Of a stretch of 64,000 nucleotides of DNA, positions 7,977-16,965 are shown in pieces; within the stretch, counting starts at the first letter, position 1, and each line of letters begins with the position of its first letter. The stretch lies in the NCBI RefSeq assembly GCF_032401055.1, contig NZ_CP135529.1, positions 2,838,501-2,902,500 on the forward strand, written 5' to 3'. The notes beneath the pieces were generated by a model that was given only the letters and a program-made list of their open reading frames with translations, searched no databases and was not told the origin of the DNA. Both the position numbers and the translations under genes were made by a program. The stretch comes from Tardiphaga sp. 709 (GTDB lineage Bacteria; Pseudomonadota; Alphaproteobacteria; Rhizobiales; Xanthobacteraceae).

Positions 7977-9422
7977 ATGTCCTCATCCCCCGCCTCGCCG
8001 ATCTACGCGAAGATCACTGGCCCCATCGTGATCGTCGGCTTCGGCTCGATCGGCAAAGGCATGGTGCCAATGATTGAGCGGCATCTCGACTACGACAAGT
8101 CGCGCATCACCGTGCTCGACCCCAAGGATGAGGGCCGCAAGGCGCTGTGCGACAAGCATGGCCTGCGCTTCATCCAGCAGGGGCTGACCCGGGAGAATTA
8201 TCGCGAACTGCTAACGCCGCTGCTCACCGAAGGCGGCGGCCAGGGCTTCTGCGTGAACCTGTCGGTCGATACCGGCTCGGTCGATATCATGGAGCTCTGC
8301 AACGAGCTTGGCGCGCTCTACATCGACACGGTCAACGAGCCTTGGCTCGGCTTCTATTTCGACGCCTCGAAGGGCGCCGAAGCGCGCTCCAACTACGCGT
8401 TGCGCGAAACGACGCTGGCCGCCAAGAAGGCACGTAAGCCCGGCTCGACCACAGCCGTCTCCTGCTGCGGCGCCAACCCCGGCATGGTCTCCTTTTTCGT
8501 CAAGCAGGCGCTGCTGAACGTTGCTTCCGACCTGAAGCTCAATGCCCCGCAGCCGAAGACCAAGGCCGAATGGGCGGACCTGATGCGGCAGGCCGGCATC
8601 AAGGGCGTCCACATCGCTGAGCGCGACACGCAACGCTCCAAGTCGCCGAAGCCGCCGGAGGTCTTCGTCAACACCTGGTCGGTCGAAGGCTTCCTCTCGG
8701 AAGGCGTACAGCCGTCCGAACTCGGCTGGGGCACCCATGAAAAGTGGATGCCGGAGAATGCACACACGCATGAGGCCGGCTGCGGCGCTGCGATCTACCT
8801 GATGCAGCCCGGAGCCAATACGCGCGTGCGCACCTGGTGCCCGACGCGCGGCGCGCAATACGGCTTCCTCGTCACCCACAACGAGTCGATCTCGATCTCC
8901 GATTATTTCACGGTGCGTGACGCTTCGGGCACCGCGGTCTTCCGGCCTACCTGCCACTATGCCTATCATCCGGCGGACGATGCCGTGCTGTCGCTGCACG
9001 AGATGTTCGGCTCCGGCAAGATGCAGACGAAGCACCACATCCTCGACGAAAACGAAATCGTCGACGGCATCGACGAACTCGGTGTGCTGCTCTACGGCCA
9101 CGGCAACAATGCCTACTGGTTCGGCTCGCAGCTCTCCATCGAGGAGACGCGTGAACTCGCGCCCTATCAGAACGCCACCGGCCTGCAGGTGACCTCGGCC
9201 GTGCTCGGCGGCATGGTCTGGGCGCTGGAGCACCCGAACGAAGGCATCGTCGAGGCCGACGAGATCGACTTCGAGCGTCTGCTGGAGATCCAGACGCCCT
9301 ATCTCGGCCCGGTGAAGGGCTATTACACCGACTGGACGCCGCTCGAAGGTCGCCCGGGCCTGTTCCCGGAAGATATCGACACGAGTGATCCCTGGCAGTT
9401 CAAGAACGTGCTGGTGCGTTAG
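7977..9422 (+). CDS. hss: Homospermidine synthase
   Basis: A 481-residue protein of the bacterial homospermidine synthase family. It has an N-terminal Rossmann motif IVIVGFGSIGKGM at about residues 17-29, the conserved VNLSVDTGSVDIMELCNELGALYIDTVNEPW, and SCCGANPGMVS. It joins two putrescines (or putrescine and spermidine) into sym-homospermidine using NAD as a hydride carrier, in the cytoplasm. Homospermidine is the main triamine of many rhizobia. With the upstream decarboxylase it gives a short ornithine-putrescine-homospermidine route. Length matches the family. Confidence 0.96.
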   Translation: MSSSPASPIYAKITGPIVIVGFGSIGKGMVPMIERHLDYDKSRITVLDPKDEGRKALCDKHGLRFIQQGLTRENYRELLTPLLTEGGGQGFCVNLSVDTGSVDIMELCNELGALYIDTVNEPWLGFYFDASKGAEARSNYALRETTLAAKKARKPGSTTAVSCCGANPGMVSFFVKQALLNVASDLKLNAPQPKTKAEWADLMRQAGIKGVHIAERDTQRSKSPKPPEVFVNTWSVEGFLSEGVQPSELGWGTHEKWMPENAHTHEAGCGAAIYLMQPGANTRVRTWCPTRGAQYGFLVTHNESISISDYFTVRDASGTAVFRPTCHYAYHPADDAVLSLHEMFGSGKMQTKHHILDENEIVDGIDELGVLLYGHGNNAYWFGSQLSIEETRELAPYQNATGLQVTSAVLGGMVWALEHPNEGIVEADEIDFERLLEIQTPYLGPVKGYYTDWTPLEGRPGLFPEDIDTSDPWQFKNVLVR

Positions 9423-9432
9423 CGAACACTCC

Positions 9433-9562
9433 GCCCTCATCCTGAGGAGCAAATGGCGGCTGCATCTCGCAGCCGCCATTTGCGTCTCGAAGGATGGCCG
9501 CGGGCTCCGTGCCCTCATGGTTCGAGACAGCGCTGAAGAAGCGCCTCCTCACCATGAGGGTC
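9433..9562. repeat. Compound palindromic intergenic repeat
   Basis: Block of interlocking inverted repeats: CCTCATCCTGAGG at the left, CCTCACCATGAGG at the right, and the pair GCGTCTCGAAGGATG / CATGGTTCGAGAC between them. This is the arrangement of a family of intergenic elements common in Bradyrhizobium and Rhodopseudomonas. It lies between convergent genes hss and adc. Confidence 0.7.
9449..9483 (+). terminator. Strong hairpin after homospermidine synthase
   Basis: A perfect 15-bp stem (GCAAATGGCGGCTGC with its complement) and 5-nt loop, 27 bp after the hss stop and inside the repeat block. The TTTGC 3' arm is not followed by a long T run. It could serve both convergent genes. Confidence 0.55.
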
Positions 9563-9581
9563 GGACAGAGGCGCCCGCTCC

Positions 9582-10322
9582 CTATTTCGCTAGATAATCA
9601 AACGCCACTTCGCCCAATCCCAACGTCAGGTCGCACTTGAAGTGCAACGCCGACACGACCTCTTTCACCGGCAAACGCGCCACATCCGCCAGCGCATGCG
9701 GGAACAGCCCGAGTGCCGCGGGTCCGGTCCAGGCTTCCTTCAGATTGATCTCTTCCAGGTGATAGCGCACCAGCTCGCAGATGCGCGGTGTGCCGTCGAC
9801 ATGCGGGATGATCTTGAGAATAAAGTTCGGCACCGTCAGCGCATGCATCACCGTGTCATGATCCACCGGGCGATGTTTGTAGCCCATGGTGCCGGACGCA
9901 CAGAGCACCGAACCGTAATGCAGCGTGCCGACCAGCACGTCGCTTTCCACGGCGATCTTTGGCGTCGCGCGCTTCTTCGGGAAGCCCCAAAGCTCGCGGC
10001 CGCCCGCAATCGGCGCATCGTCGTCGAGATACATCGAGTGGATATAGACACCCTCGACGCCATTGAGGCGCACCGGAATCGCCTGCCCGGTTTCGGTGTA
10101 GTCGCCGAAGCCGGTGGAATCCGGCATGCGGATGAATTCGTATTTCACGATATTATCGACGATTTCGAGCGGCTCCGGCACCACGGCCTGCAGCGCTTCC
10201 ATGTCGGTGCGATAGCTGATGATAAAATATTCGCGGTCGTAGAATTTGTAGGGCCCGGGCGGAAACGACGGATTGGTCAGCGGCATCGAATAGGCGTTGC
10301 GTCGGACGTCGTCGATTTTCAT
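9582..10322 (-). CDS. adc: Acetoacetate decarboxylase
   Basis: A 246-residue protein from ATG 10322 ([27 protein letters not shown]). The Schiff-base lysine motif [10 protein letters not shown] is at about residues 110-119 (K116/K117, corresponding to the adjacent lysine pair of the clostridial enzyme), and the LVPEPLE-like VVPEPLEI is present. It converts acetoacetate to acetone and CO2. It is convergent with hss and alone on its strand; the neighbouring MaoC hydratase is divergent. The physiological role in aerobic alphaproteobacteria is not clear. Confidence 0.93.
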   Translation of the reverse strand: MKIDDVRRNAYSMPLTNPSFPPGPYKFYDREYFIISYRTDMEALQAVVPEPLEIVDNIVKYEFIRMPDSTGFGDYTETGQAIPVRLNGVEGVYIHSMYLDDDAPIAGGRELWGFPKKRATPKIAVESDVLVGTLHYGSVLCASGTMGYKHRPVDHDTVMHALTVPNFILKIIPHVDGTPRICELVRYHLEEINLKEAWTGPAALGLFPHALADVARLPVKEVVSALHFKCDLTLGLGEVAFDYLAK

Positions 10323-10513
10323 GAAGCCCCCCCTGTGATCTCGTGCGCAGGGAGTATGGAGGCGACCGGTGAAGCTGGCGAGACTAGATTGCGGGCATCT
10401 GACCCAGCCAGCCGCCGTGGACACGTGAAAACACGAGACCACGATGACATATGAGCTTAAAAAGTGCCGTTTGAAACGCCGTCCATGACGGGCGCAAATA
10501 TTGGGAAGCCGGA

Positions 10514-11026
10514 GTGTCAGACGAGAGACGTGCAGCCGAAATGGAAGCGATCCGCGCCAAGCTGATTCCGCTGGAACAATATCGCAAGCTACTCAACGGA
10601 CCCGAACTCGTGTCGGAATGGCTGATGGTCGATCAGACGATGATCGATACGTTTGCAGACGCCACCCGCGATCATCAGTTCATCCACACCGATCCCGAGC
10701 GCGCCAAGGCTGAGACGCCGTTTGGCGGTACGATCGCCCATGGATTTCTAACGTTGTCATTGCTGTCGACGCTGGCTTTCGATGCGATGCCGGGCGTCGA
10801 GCGAACGCGGATGGGCGTCAACCATGGCTTCGAGCGCGTGCGGTTCAACAGTCCGGTCAAATCCGGCACGCGGGTGCGCGGCAAGTTTCGCTTGGTCAAG
10901 CTGACCGAACGCGTGGTTTCGCTGCAATCGGCCTGGGATGCGGTTATCGAAGTGGAAGGTGTGACCAAACCGGCTTTAGAAGCGTACTGGATCACGCTGG
11001 CGCTGCTGGATCCCAACACCGACTGA
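10514..11026 (+). CDS. MaoC-like (R)-enoyl-CoA hydratase
   Basis: A 170-residue hot-dog-fold protein. The catalytic dyad region [18 protein letters not shown] (Asp/His of the hydratase-2 motif) is near residues 47-65, followed by [15 protein letters not shown]. These enzymes hydrate trans-2-enoyl-CoA to the (R)-3-hydroxyacyl-CoA and can feed polyhydroxyalkanoate synthesis. The start taken is GTG 10514; ATG 10541 is an alternative giving nine fewer residues. It is divergent from acetoacetate decarboxylase. Confidence 0.87.
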   Translation: MSDERRAAEMEAIRAKLIPLEQYRKLLNGPELVSEWLMVDQTMIDTFADATRDHQFIHTDPERAKAETPFGGTIAHGFLTLSLLSTLAFDAMPGVERTRMGVNHGFERVRFNSPVKSGTRVRGKFRLVKLTERVVSLQSAWDAVIEVEGVTKPALEAYWITLALLDPNTD

Positions 11027-11050
11027 ACGCATCGCTCGCTCAGCGTATGA

Positions 11051-11389
11051 CTACTTCGCCGTAATCGGCGGCGCCGTTTTCTCCGCAGGCGCCGGCGGCA
11101 GCGCCGGCTTGGCACCGGCATCTCGCGCTTCTGCATCCGGACGGGCCGGCTGCGGCGGGGTCTCCTGCGGACGCTGGCCGGTTGTCGCCGGCTCAGACGG
11201 TGCTGCTGGCTTGCTTTCAGCACCTGGTGTCGACTGCAACGGCGGCGTCGCCTGCGCCAGTCGCGCGGATTGTGGTGTCAGCGTGAGCCGCGCCATTGCC
11301 GACGTCGATGCGCCCAATCCTGCAGCCGTCGCCAAGATCGCGATCGCGAAATAAGTCCGGAACACGCGCATCTGGGTCGTCGAGATCAT
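11051..11389 (-). CDS. Exported Pro/Ala-rich protein, unknown function
   Basis: 112 residues from ATG 11389 (MISTTQMRVFRTYF; ATG 11371 is a second option). A signal peptide FAIAILATAAGLGASTSAMA is followed by a disordered tail very rich in Pro, Ala, Thr and Gln, with no Cys or recognisable domain. Such tails usually span the periplasm or cell wall space. It lies between convergent MaoC and the upstream mgtC-like gene. Confidence 0.6.
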   Translation of the reverse strand: MISTTQMRVFRTYFAIAILATAAGLGASTSAMARLTLTPQSARLAQATPPLQSTPGAESKPAAPSEPATTGQRPQETPPQPARPDAEARDAGAKPALPPAPAEKTAPPITAK

Positions 11390-11495
11390 GGCATCCACCG
11401 CAGTTAATGTGCGGTGACAACGGGAGCCCGCCGCCAAAGTTCCCGAGCCGGAAAGTCGCAGATCGCCGATGGCGCCTTGGACTTCTTTTGGACGA

Positions 11496-12212
11496 CTAGT
11501 CCTTGGTGCTGACGTCCCATGTGGCGTTGCGCACACCCGCATACGCCTCGAGCCGGGCGGCCACAGCATCCAGCTCCTTGGGATCGACGGCCGTCGAGAC
11601 CAGCGTGGCGACGATCTCCTGCTGGGTGTCGCTCTGCTCGATCACATCGACATCGCCGACTGGATATTTTGCGGCTTCCAGCGTCTCCTGCAGGCGCTCG
11701 CGCATCTCGGGTACTACCTCGGGCGAGACCGTGAGCCGCACGTAGTAGGTCACTTCCGACGACTTCGCGTCCAGCGGCGCCCGGTTGATCGCATTCACCA
11801 GCGGCCGCAGCAGCGTATTGCCGGCCAGCACGAAAAACGTAAGCGCGATAGCCTGTGCGATCATGTCCGCGCCGGCGCAGGAGCCGACCGCCGCGGAACT
11901 CCACAGCGTCGCCGCCGTATTGAGGCCGCGCACATTGGTGCCTTCCTTCATGATGACGCCCGCACCGAGAAAGCCGATGCCGGAGACGACATAGGCGATC
12001 ACGCGCACCGCGCCATCGGCACCGTGCAGCTGCATCGCAAGATCGACGAAAGCGGCCGCCCCGAGCGCCACCAGTACATTGGTGCGCAGGCCCGCGGTGC
12101 GCTGGCGATATTGTCGCTCCGCACCGATCAGCGTGCCCAGCACAAAGGCCGTGGCCAGGCTGAGCAGCGTATCGAGGAAGTCGTAAGTCTGGAATGTCGC
12201 CAAAAATCGCAT
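11496..12212 (-). CDS. MgtC/SapB family membrane protein
   Basis: A 238-residue protein. The N-terminal half has 4-5 membrane helices and the MgtC signature LIGAERQYRQRTAGLRTNVLVALGAAAFV, followed by GIGFLGAGVIMKEG..VRGLNTAATLWSSAAVG. The C-terminal 90 residues form the soluble ACT-like domain found in longer MgtC proteins. MgtC proteins modulate ATP synthase or magnesium/phosphate homeostasis in Salmonella; roles elsewhere are less defined. The 96-bp gap upstream shows no recognisable magnesium-responsive leader. Confidence 0.9.
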   Translation of the reverse strand: MRFLATFQTYDFLDTLLSLATAFVLGTLIGAERQYRQRTAGLRTNVLVALGAAAFVDLAMQLHGADGAVRVIAYVVSGIGFLGAGVIMKEGTNVRGLNTAATLWSSAAVGSCAGADMIAQAIALTFFVLAGNTLLRPLVNAINRAPLDAKSSEVTYYVRLTVSPEVVPEMRERLQETLEAAKYPVGDVDVIEQSDTQQEIVATLVSTAVDPKELDAVAARLEAYAGVRNATWDVSTKD

Positions 12213-12308
12213 GATGCCTGCATGCGTACAGGAAGTGACGGGCGGATGACAATGCCGCCTCGCACCAACCGTCGTGAACTCCCTCTCCCCACAGGGGAGG
12301 TGAAAGAG

Positions 12309-13328
12309 CTACAGCTCCAGCAACCCGGCGTCGCCGTCCTGATCGGCAAAAGCCAGCAGCGTACCCTTGGCATTCCAGGCCAGCGCGCTGACGGGCTGCC
12401 CCTTGTTGGCCCGCACCAGAATTTCCGCGCCGTCGGTCATGCGGACCATCAGGATGGTGCCGTCACTGTAACCGGCGGCCAGGATGTCCTGCTTGGGATG
12501 ACAGGCCACCATGGTGACCTTGGCCTTGAGCGGCGCCAGCATCGCCGGCTCCTTGCCCATCGGGCCGTCCTTGCTCGCGAACGGCCAGATGATAACCGTA
12601 TCGGCGCCCGAGGTTGCCAGACCCTTGCCGCCGGCGCTCCAGGCAATGGAGCGCACGCGTGCCGGATAGCCGGTCATGCGCATGTGCTTGCCGTCCACGA
12701 GACGCCAGCCATGCAGCGCCGGCTCATGCATTGCGGTGACCAGAAACTTGTTGTCCGGGCTGAAGGTCACGCCGAGATGCGAACCGGCCCATTCCAGCAC
12801 TTCGGCATTGCCGGCCATGTTGGGAAACCATAGCGTCACGCCGTTGTAGTGGGCTATCGCGAGCCGCAGCCCTTTGGGCGCGAATGCAAGGCCGCCAACG
12901 GTCGATGGCACCTCGAAGAATTTCACCTCGCCCTTCGGCGCCTGCACGAAGGCCGTCTTGCCCGCCGACCACGCAACAGCGCCGTCGGGATGCAAAGCTA
13001 CACTGTCGATCCAGCGCCTCTTGGCGTCGGTCGCAAAGGTCGAGACTGCGCCGTCGCGGTCGAGCACGACGACCTTGCCGTCGTCACAGCCCATGACGAT
13101 GCGCTTGCCGTCGGAGGTCGAGCACAGGATGCCACCGAATGCGACCTCGACGGGCGACATGGCACCCGCCGGATCGACCAATGTGACTTTCTCCTCGGCG
13201 CCAACGAAGGCAGCCTTGTCACCGAGAAAATGCACTGATGTGACCGACGCACCGATGGCCACCGGCAGCACGCGGTCGGTGACCGAAACGATGGATTCCT
13301 GCTCCTGCAGCGGATTGAAATCGGACAT
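12309..13328 (-). CDS. WD40 beta-propeller protein of the zinc operon
   Basis: A 339-residue protein from ATG 13328, overlapping the cobW stop (TGATGATG), so translation is probably coupled. Successive blades are visible: SVHFLGDKAAFVGAEEKVTLVD, LCSTSDGKRIVMGCDDGKVVVLD, SVALHPDGAVAWSAGK, GVTFSPDNKFLVTAMHEPALHGWRL, SIAWSAGGKGLATSGADTVIIWPF, MVACHPKQDILAAGYSDGTILMVRM and ALAWNAKGTLLAFADQDGDAGLLEL. There is no signal peptide, so it should be cytoplasmic, unlike the periplasmic zinc chaperone AztD. It probably works with the CobW GTPase, but its partner is unknown. Confidence 0.85.
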   Translation of the reverse strand: MSDFNPLQEQESIVSVTDRVLPVAIGASVTSVHFLGDKAAFVGAEEKVTLVDPAGAMSPVEVAFGGILCSTSDGKRIVMGCDDGKVVVLDRDGAVSTFATDAKRRWIDSVALHPDGAVAWSAGKTAFVQAPKGEVKFFEVPSTVGGLAFAPKGLRLAIAHYNGVTLWFPNMAGNAEVLEWAGSHLGVTFSPDNKFLVTAMHEPALHGWRLVDGKHMRMTGYPARVRSIAWSAGGKGLATSGADTVIIWPFASKDGPMGKEPAMLAPLKAKVTMVACHPKQDILAAGYSDGTILMVRMTDGAEILVRANKGQPVSALAWNAKGTLLAFADQDGDAGLLEL

Positions 13329-13330
13329 CA

Positions 13331-14371
13331 TCAGGCGGGGATGCAGCGTTCGAAGCCGTCGCGGATTAACTGCTCGGGCAGATCGCGACCGATGAAGACG
13401 AGGCGGCTTTCGCGCTTCTCGCCATCCTTCCACGGCCGCTGATGATCGCCTTCCAGCATCATGTGCACGCCCTGAAACACGTAGCGGTCATCGTCGCCAG
13501 AGAACGACAGGATGCCCTTGGAGCGCAGAATCTTGCCGCCCTCCTTGGCCATCAGGTCCTGCAGCCAGGGCATGAAGGTCGAGGCATCGAGCGCCTTGTC
13601 GGTGCGCAGCGACATCGAGTGCATGTCCTCGTCGTGGTAGTGCTTCAGCCCGCCATGACCGTGATCGTGGTGATGATGGCCGTGATCGTGGTCATGATGA
13701 TCGTGACCGTCGTCCGCGTTGAGGAATTCCGGTTCAATCTCCAGAATACGATCGAGATCGAACGCGCCGCGCTCCAGCACGTCGGACAGCTTCACCTGCG
13801 CGCGTTCGGTCTTGTGCAGCTTGGCATAGGGGTTGATCGCGCGGATGCGCGCTTCGACTTCGGCGAGCTCAGCCTTCGAGACCAGATCGATCTTGTTCAG
13901 CACGATGACGTCGGCAAAGGCGATCTGATTCTTCGCTTCCGGCGCGTCCTTGAGGCGGTCGCTCAGCCATTTGGCATCGGCTACGGTCACGACGGCATCG
14001 AGCCGCGCATGGGCCTGCACATCCTCGTCGACGAAGAAGGTCTGCGCGACCGGCGCGGGATCGGCGAGACCCGTGGTCTCGACGATGATCGCGTCGAACT
14101 TGCCCTTGCGCTTCATCAGGCCGTCGAGAATGCGCACGAGGTCGCCGCGCACGGTGCAGCAGACACAGCCGTTGTTCATCTCGAACACTTCTTCGTCCGC
14201 GCCGATGATGAGGTCGTTGTCGATGCCGATCTCGCCGAATTCGTTGACGATCACAGCGTATTTCTTGCCGTGGTTTTCCGACAGGATGCGGTTCAGGAGG
14301 GTGGTCTTGCCGGCGCCGAGATAGCCGGTCAGCACGGTCACGGGAATTTTGTTGGCAGTCGCTTCAGACAT
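13331..14371 (-). CDS. CobW/COG0523 GTPase, putative zinc chaperone
   Basis: 346 residues: Walker A GYLGAGKT at 16-23, the metal-binding CVCC at 69-72, the NKID guanine-specificity motif at 159-162, a His/Asp-rich linker at 223-246 (17 His), and a C-terminal CobW_C domain. COG0523 GTPases of the Zur regulon insert zinc into client proteins under zinc shortage (ZNG1/ZigA-type function). Placement just after a zinc ABC importer makes zinc rather than cobalt the likely metal. A hairpin at 14393-14424 separates it from the substrate-binding protein, so expression may be lower than the transporter. Confidence 0.92.
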   Translation of the reverse strand: MSEATANKIPVTVLTGYLGAGKTTLLNRILSENHGKKYAVIVNEFGEIGIDNDLIIGADEEVFEMNNGCVCCTVRGDLVRILDGLMKRKGKFDAIIVETTGLADPAPVAQTFFVDEDVQAHARLDAVVTVADAKWLSDRLKDAPEAKNQIAFADVIVLNKIDLVSKAELAEVEARIRAINPYAKLHKTERAQVKLSDVLERGAFDLDRILEIEPEFLNADDGHDHHDHDHGHHHHDHGHGGLKHYHDEDMHSMSLRTDKALDASTFMPWLQDLMAKEGGKILRSKGILSFSGDDDRYVFQGVHMMLEGDHQRPWKDGEKRESRLVFIGRDLPEQLIRDGFERCIPA

Positions 14372-14392
14372 GATTTCTCCGGCGGGTCTTTT

Positions 14393-14424
14393 CAGGGGCA
14401 GCGCCGGCAGCAGGGGTGCCCCTG
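14393..14424 (-). terminator. Inverted repeat between metal-binding protein and cobW genes
   Basis: CAGGGGCA and TGCCCCTG form a perfect 8-bp stem with a 16-nt GC-rich loop in the 55-bp gap. On the transcribed strand it is followed by AAAAGACCC, not a T run. It may be a weak attenuator or an mRNA-processing hairpin. Confidence 0.4.
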
Positions 14425-14426
14425 CG

Positions 14427-15329
14427 CTAACTGGTCAGCGCGCTCGTCAGCGCCTTTATATTGTGCCTGACCATATCAATGTAAGTGGGTGCATCGCCGT
14501 TTTCGGGCGTCAGGCTGTCGGAATACAGCGTTCCGCCGATTTTTGCCCCGGTCTCGGCGGCAATCCGGCGCATCAGCCGGGGATCGGCGATGTTTTCCAG
14601 AAAAACCGCCGGAATTTTCGAGATCTTGAGCTGGGTGATGATGACCGCGATATCCTTGGCGCTGGGCTCGGAATCCGTCGAAACGCCCTGCGGCGCAATA
14701 AATTCGATGCCATAGGCTGCTGCGAAATAGCCGAAGGCGTCATGGGTCGAGATCACCTTGCGGTGTGCCGCGGGAATGGTAGCGATGGCCGCCTTCACGT
14801 CATTATCTAGGACGGCTAGCTTCGCGAGATAGACCTCGGCATTCGCCTTGTAGGTGTCCGCACCGGCCGGATCGGCCTTGACCAGCGCATCGCGAATGTT
14901 TGCGACGTAGATCCTGGCATTGCCCACAGACTGCCACGCATGCGGGTCCTCGTGCGAGTCGAGCTTGCGCGGTGCGATGCCCTGGGTTGCGGTGACGATG
15001 ACAGCCTTACCACCCGATGATTTGACCAGCCGCGGCAACCAGCCTTCGAAGCCGAGGCCGTTGACGACAACGAGCTTCGCGTCGGCGATCTTTTTCGCGT
15101 CACGCGGCGTCGGTGTGTAGACATGCGCATCGCCATTCGGGCCGACCAGGGTCGTGACAGCGACTCGCTCGCCACCGACATTGCGCACGAAGTCACCCAG
15201 GATGGAGAAGCTGGCGACGACATCGATCCTGTCCTGGGTCTTGTCCTGCGCACGCGCCGGGACGATCGCATTGACGAGCGACAGGACGGCACAAAGGACA
15301 AATACGCTGCATTTCCGCATGACTGACAC
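14427..15329 (-). CDS. aztC: Zinc ABC transporter substrate-binding protein (AztC/ZnuA type)
   Basis: A 300-residue cluster A-I metal-binding lipoprotein-like protein with signal peptide 1-27 (ending VPARAQ). Predicted zinc ligands are H69 (DAHVYTP), H130 (DPHAW), H196 (STHDAFGYFA) and D271 (YSDSL). The long His-rich loop of classic ZnuA is missing; only H126 and H130 lie near it, as in AztC proteins. It delivers the metal from the periplasm to the permease encoded next door (2-bp gap). The third ligand His and the Zur-type site upstream favour zinc over manganese. The symbol is given by operon order and loop structure; znuA is the alternative name. Confidence 0.85.
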   Translation of the reverse strand: MSVMRKCSVFVLCAVLSLVNAIVPARAQDKTQDRIDVVASFSILGDFVRNVGGERVAVTTLVGPNGDAHVYTPTPRDAKKIADAKLVVVNGLGFEGWLPRLVKSSGGKAVIVTATQGIAPRKLDSHEDPHAWQSVGNARIYVANIRDALVKADPAGADTYKANAEVYLAKLAVLDNDVKAAIATIPAAHRKVISTHDAFGYFAAAYGIEFIAPQGVSTDSEPSAKDIAVIITQLKISKIPAVFLENIADPRLMRRIAAETGAKIGGTLYSDSLTPENGDAPTYIDMVRHNIKALTSALTS

Positions 15330-15331
15330 AC

Positions 15332-16201
15332 CTACGCCTCAAGATGCCGGCCGGGGAATAGCTGCCTCACCAAGCCACTGACATTGCCGAACAAAACCGA
15401 AAACACATACAGCACCGCAGCGACCAGAATGATCGCGGGACCGGACGGCACCTTGGTCTGGAACGACAGCACCAGACCGAAGTAACCGGAGATCATCGCG
15501 CTCGCGACGGAGATCATCATCATCCCCGTGATATCGCGCGACCAGAACCGGGCGATCCCCGCCGGCAGAATCATCAGTCCCACCGCGAGCAGCGTACCGA
15601 GCGCATGAAAGCCGTTGACGAGATTGACGACGACCAGCGCGAGAAACGCCAGATGCGCGGGTGCACCGGCGCGCGAGACCGTGCGCAGAAACACCGGATC
15701 GACGCATTCGATCACCAGCGGGCGATAGATGACCGCCATCACCACCAGTGTGATCGTCGCGTTGAAGGCGATCACCAGCAGCGTCTGATCGTCGAGCGCG
15801 AGAATGTTGCCGAACAGCACATGCAGCAGATCGATATTGGTGCCGCGCATCGAAACGATCGTGACACCGACTGCCAGTGATACGAGATAGAAGGCTGCAA
15901 GCGACGCATCTTCCTTGATGACGGTGACACGCGAGACCAGGCCCGCCAGCAGTGCGACGGAAAAGCCTGCAATCAGGCCACCAAACGTCATCGCGAACAG
16001 GTTGAGCCCGGAGAACAGGAAGCCGATCGCCGCCCCTGGCAGGATCGCATGTGCCATCGCGTCGCCGACGAGGCTCATCCGCCGCAGCATCAGGAACACG
16101 CCGATCGGCGCACCGCCAAGCGCGAGCGCGATGACGCCGGCCAATGCACGACGCATGAATTCAAATTCGAGGAAAGGCGCGATCAGCGCATCGTAAAGCA
16201 T
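15332..16201 (-). CDS. aztB: Zinc ABC transporter permease (AztB/ZnuB type)
   Basis: A 289-residue inner-membrane protein with about eight helices. The early FMRRALAGVIALALGGAPIGVFLMLRRMSLVGDAMAHAILPGAAIGF contains the conserved metal ABC-3 family region (MSLVGDAMAHAILPG), where a cytoplasmic coupling helix meets the ATPase. Length is normal. It starts five bases after the ATPase gene and ends two bases before the substrate-binding protein gene, so the three form one unit. Confidence 0.88.
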   Translation of the reverse strand: MLYDALIAPFLEFEFMRRALAGVIALALGGAPIGVFLMLRRMSLVGDAMAHAILPGAAIGFLFSGLNLFAMTFGGLIAGFSVALLAGLVSRVTVIKEDASLAAFYLVSLAVGVTIVSMRGTNIDLLHVLFGNILALDDQTLLVIAFNATITLVVMAVIYRPLVIECVDPVFLRTVSRAGAPAHLAFLALVVVNLVNGFHALGTLLAVGLMILPAGIARFWSRDITGMMMISVASAMISGYFGLVLSFQTKVPSGPAIILVAAVLYVFSVLFGNVSGLVRQLFPGRHLEA

Positions 16202-16206
16202 GTCGA

Positions 16207-16965
16207 TCAGGCCGCCCGTGAATGTGCGGGATCGACGACGCAGGTACCAGCACCGTCATCGAAGGCTTCACACATGCGCCGCGCCTCGAGCAGGTTATCC
16301 GCCGTCAGCACTTGTTGGGTTGGTCCCCAGGCGACAGAGCCACGCGCCAACAGCAGCGTCTCCGGAAAATGCGCGCGCACGGTCTCCATATCGTGCAGTG
16401 CCGCCAGCACTGTACGCTTTTCCGCGTGCCAGTGACGCACCAGCGCAATCAGATCCGCCGACGTCTTGGTGTCGATCGCATTGAACGGCTCGTCGAGCAC
16501 GATGACGCGTGCGTCCTGCAACAATACCCGCGCAAACAGCATCCGCTGCATCTGGCCGCCTGACAGCGTGCCGATATTGCGGTTCTCGAATCCATTGAGG
16601 CCGACGGAGGCGAGCGCCTGTCCTATTTGCGCGCGCGCGGTCTTGCCAAGGCCGCCGAATATGCCCGTCGCGCGCCACAGGCCGGTGCCAACGAAGTCGA
16701 ACACCGAGATAGGGAATGTGCGGTCGATATCGACGCTCTGCGGCAGGTAAGCGATGTCGCGTGCCTTCAGTCCGCCAAGCGTGATCGCGCCCGTCAGCGG
16801 CTTCAGGATGCCGACGATGCCGCGAAACAGCGTGGATTTGCCGGCGCCGTTCGGCCCGACCACCGCGAGCAAACTGCCAGCTGCGATCTCGCCATTGAGG
16901 TGATGCACCGCCGGATGCCGGTCATAGCCCAGTGTGACATTCTGGAAAGCGAGCTGTGCCGTCAT
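16207..16965 (-). CDS. aztA: Zinc ABC transporter ATP-binding protein (AztA/ZnuC type)
   Basis: 252 residues: Walker A GPNGAGKST at 37-45, Q-loop LPQSVD, signature LSGGQMQR, Walker B VIVLDEP and switch His in LAALHDME. The N-terminus TLGYDRHPAVHHLNG is characteristic of this metal-transport subgroup. The start overlaps the preceding His-rich small gene by four bases (ATGA). The last 20 residues contain CEAFDDGAGTCVVDPAHSRAA, with two Cys not usual in ZnuC. Confidence 0.88.
   Translation of the reverse strand: MTAQLAFQNVTLGYDRHPAVHHLNGEIAAGSLLAVVGPNGAGKSTLFRGIVGILKPLTGAITLGGLKARDIAYLPQSVDIDRTFPISVFDFVGTGLWRATGIFGGLGKTARAQIGQALASVGLNGFENRNIGTLSGGQMQRMLFARVLLQDARVIVLDEPFNAIDTKTSADLIALVRHWHAEKRTVLAALHDMETVRAHFPETLLLARGSVAWGPTQQVLTADNLLEARRMCEAFDDGAGTCVVDPAHSRAA

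Noticed and set aside
10514..10540. Certain start for the MaoC gene
   Set aside because: GTG 10514 and ATG 10541 cannot be separated by eye because neither has a strong ribosome site; the longer form is reported with that caution.
12309..13328. AztD periplasmic zinc chaperone
   Set aside because: The protein has no signal peptide and lies after cobW, so it should be cytoplasmic; only the propeller fold is shared.
14372..14426. Second Zur box before cobW
   Set aside because: The gap is GC-rich and contains a hairpin but no AT-rich Zur-like palindrome; cobW probably depends on the upstream promoter.
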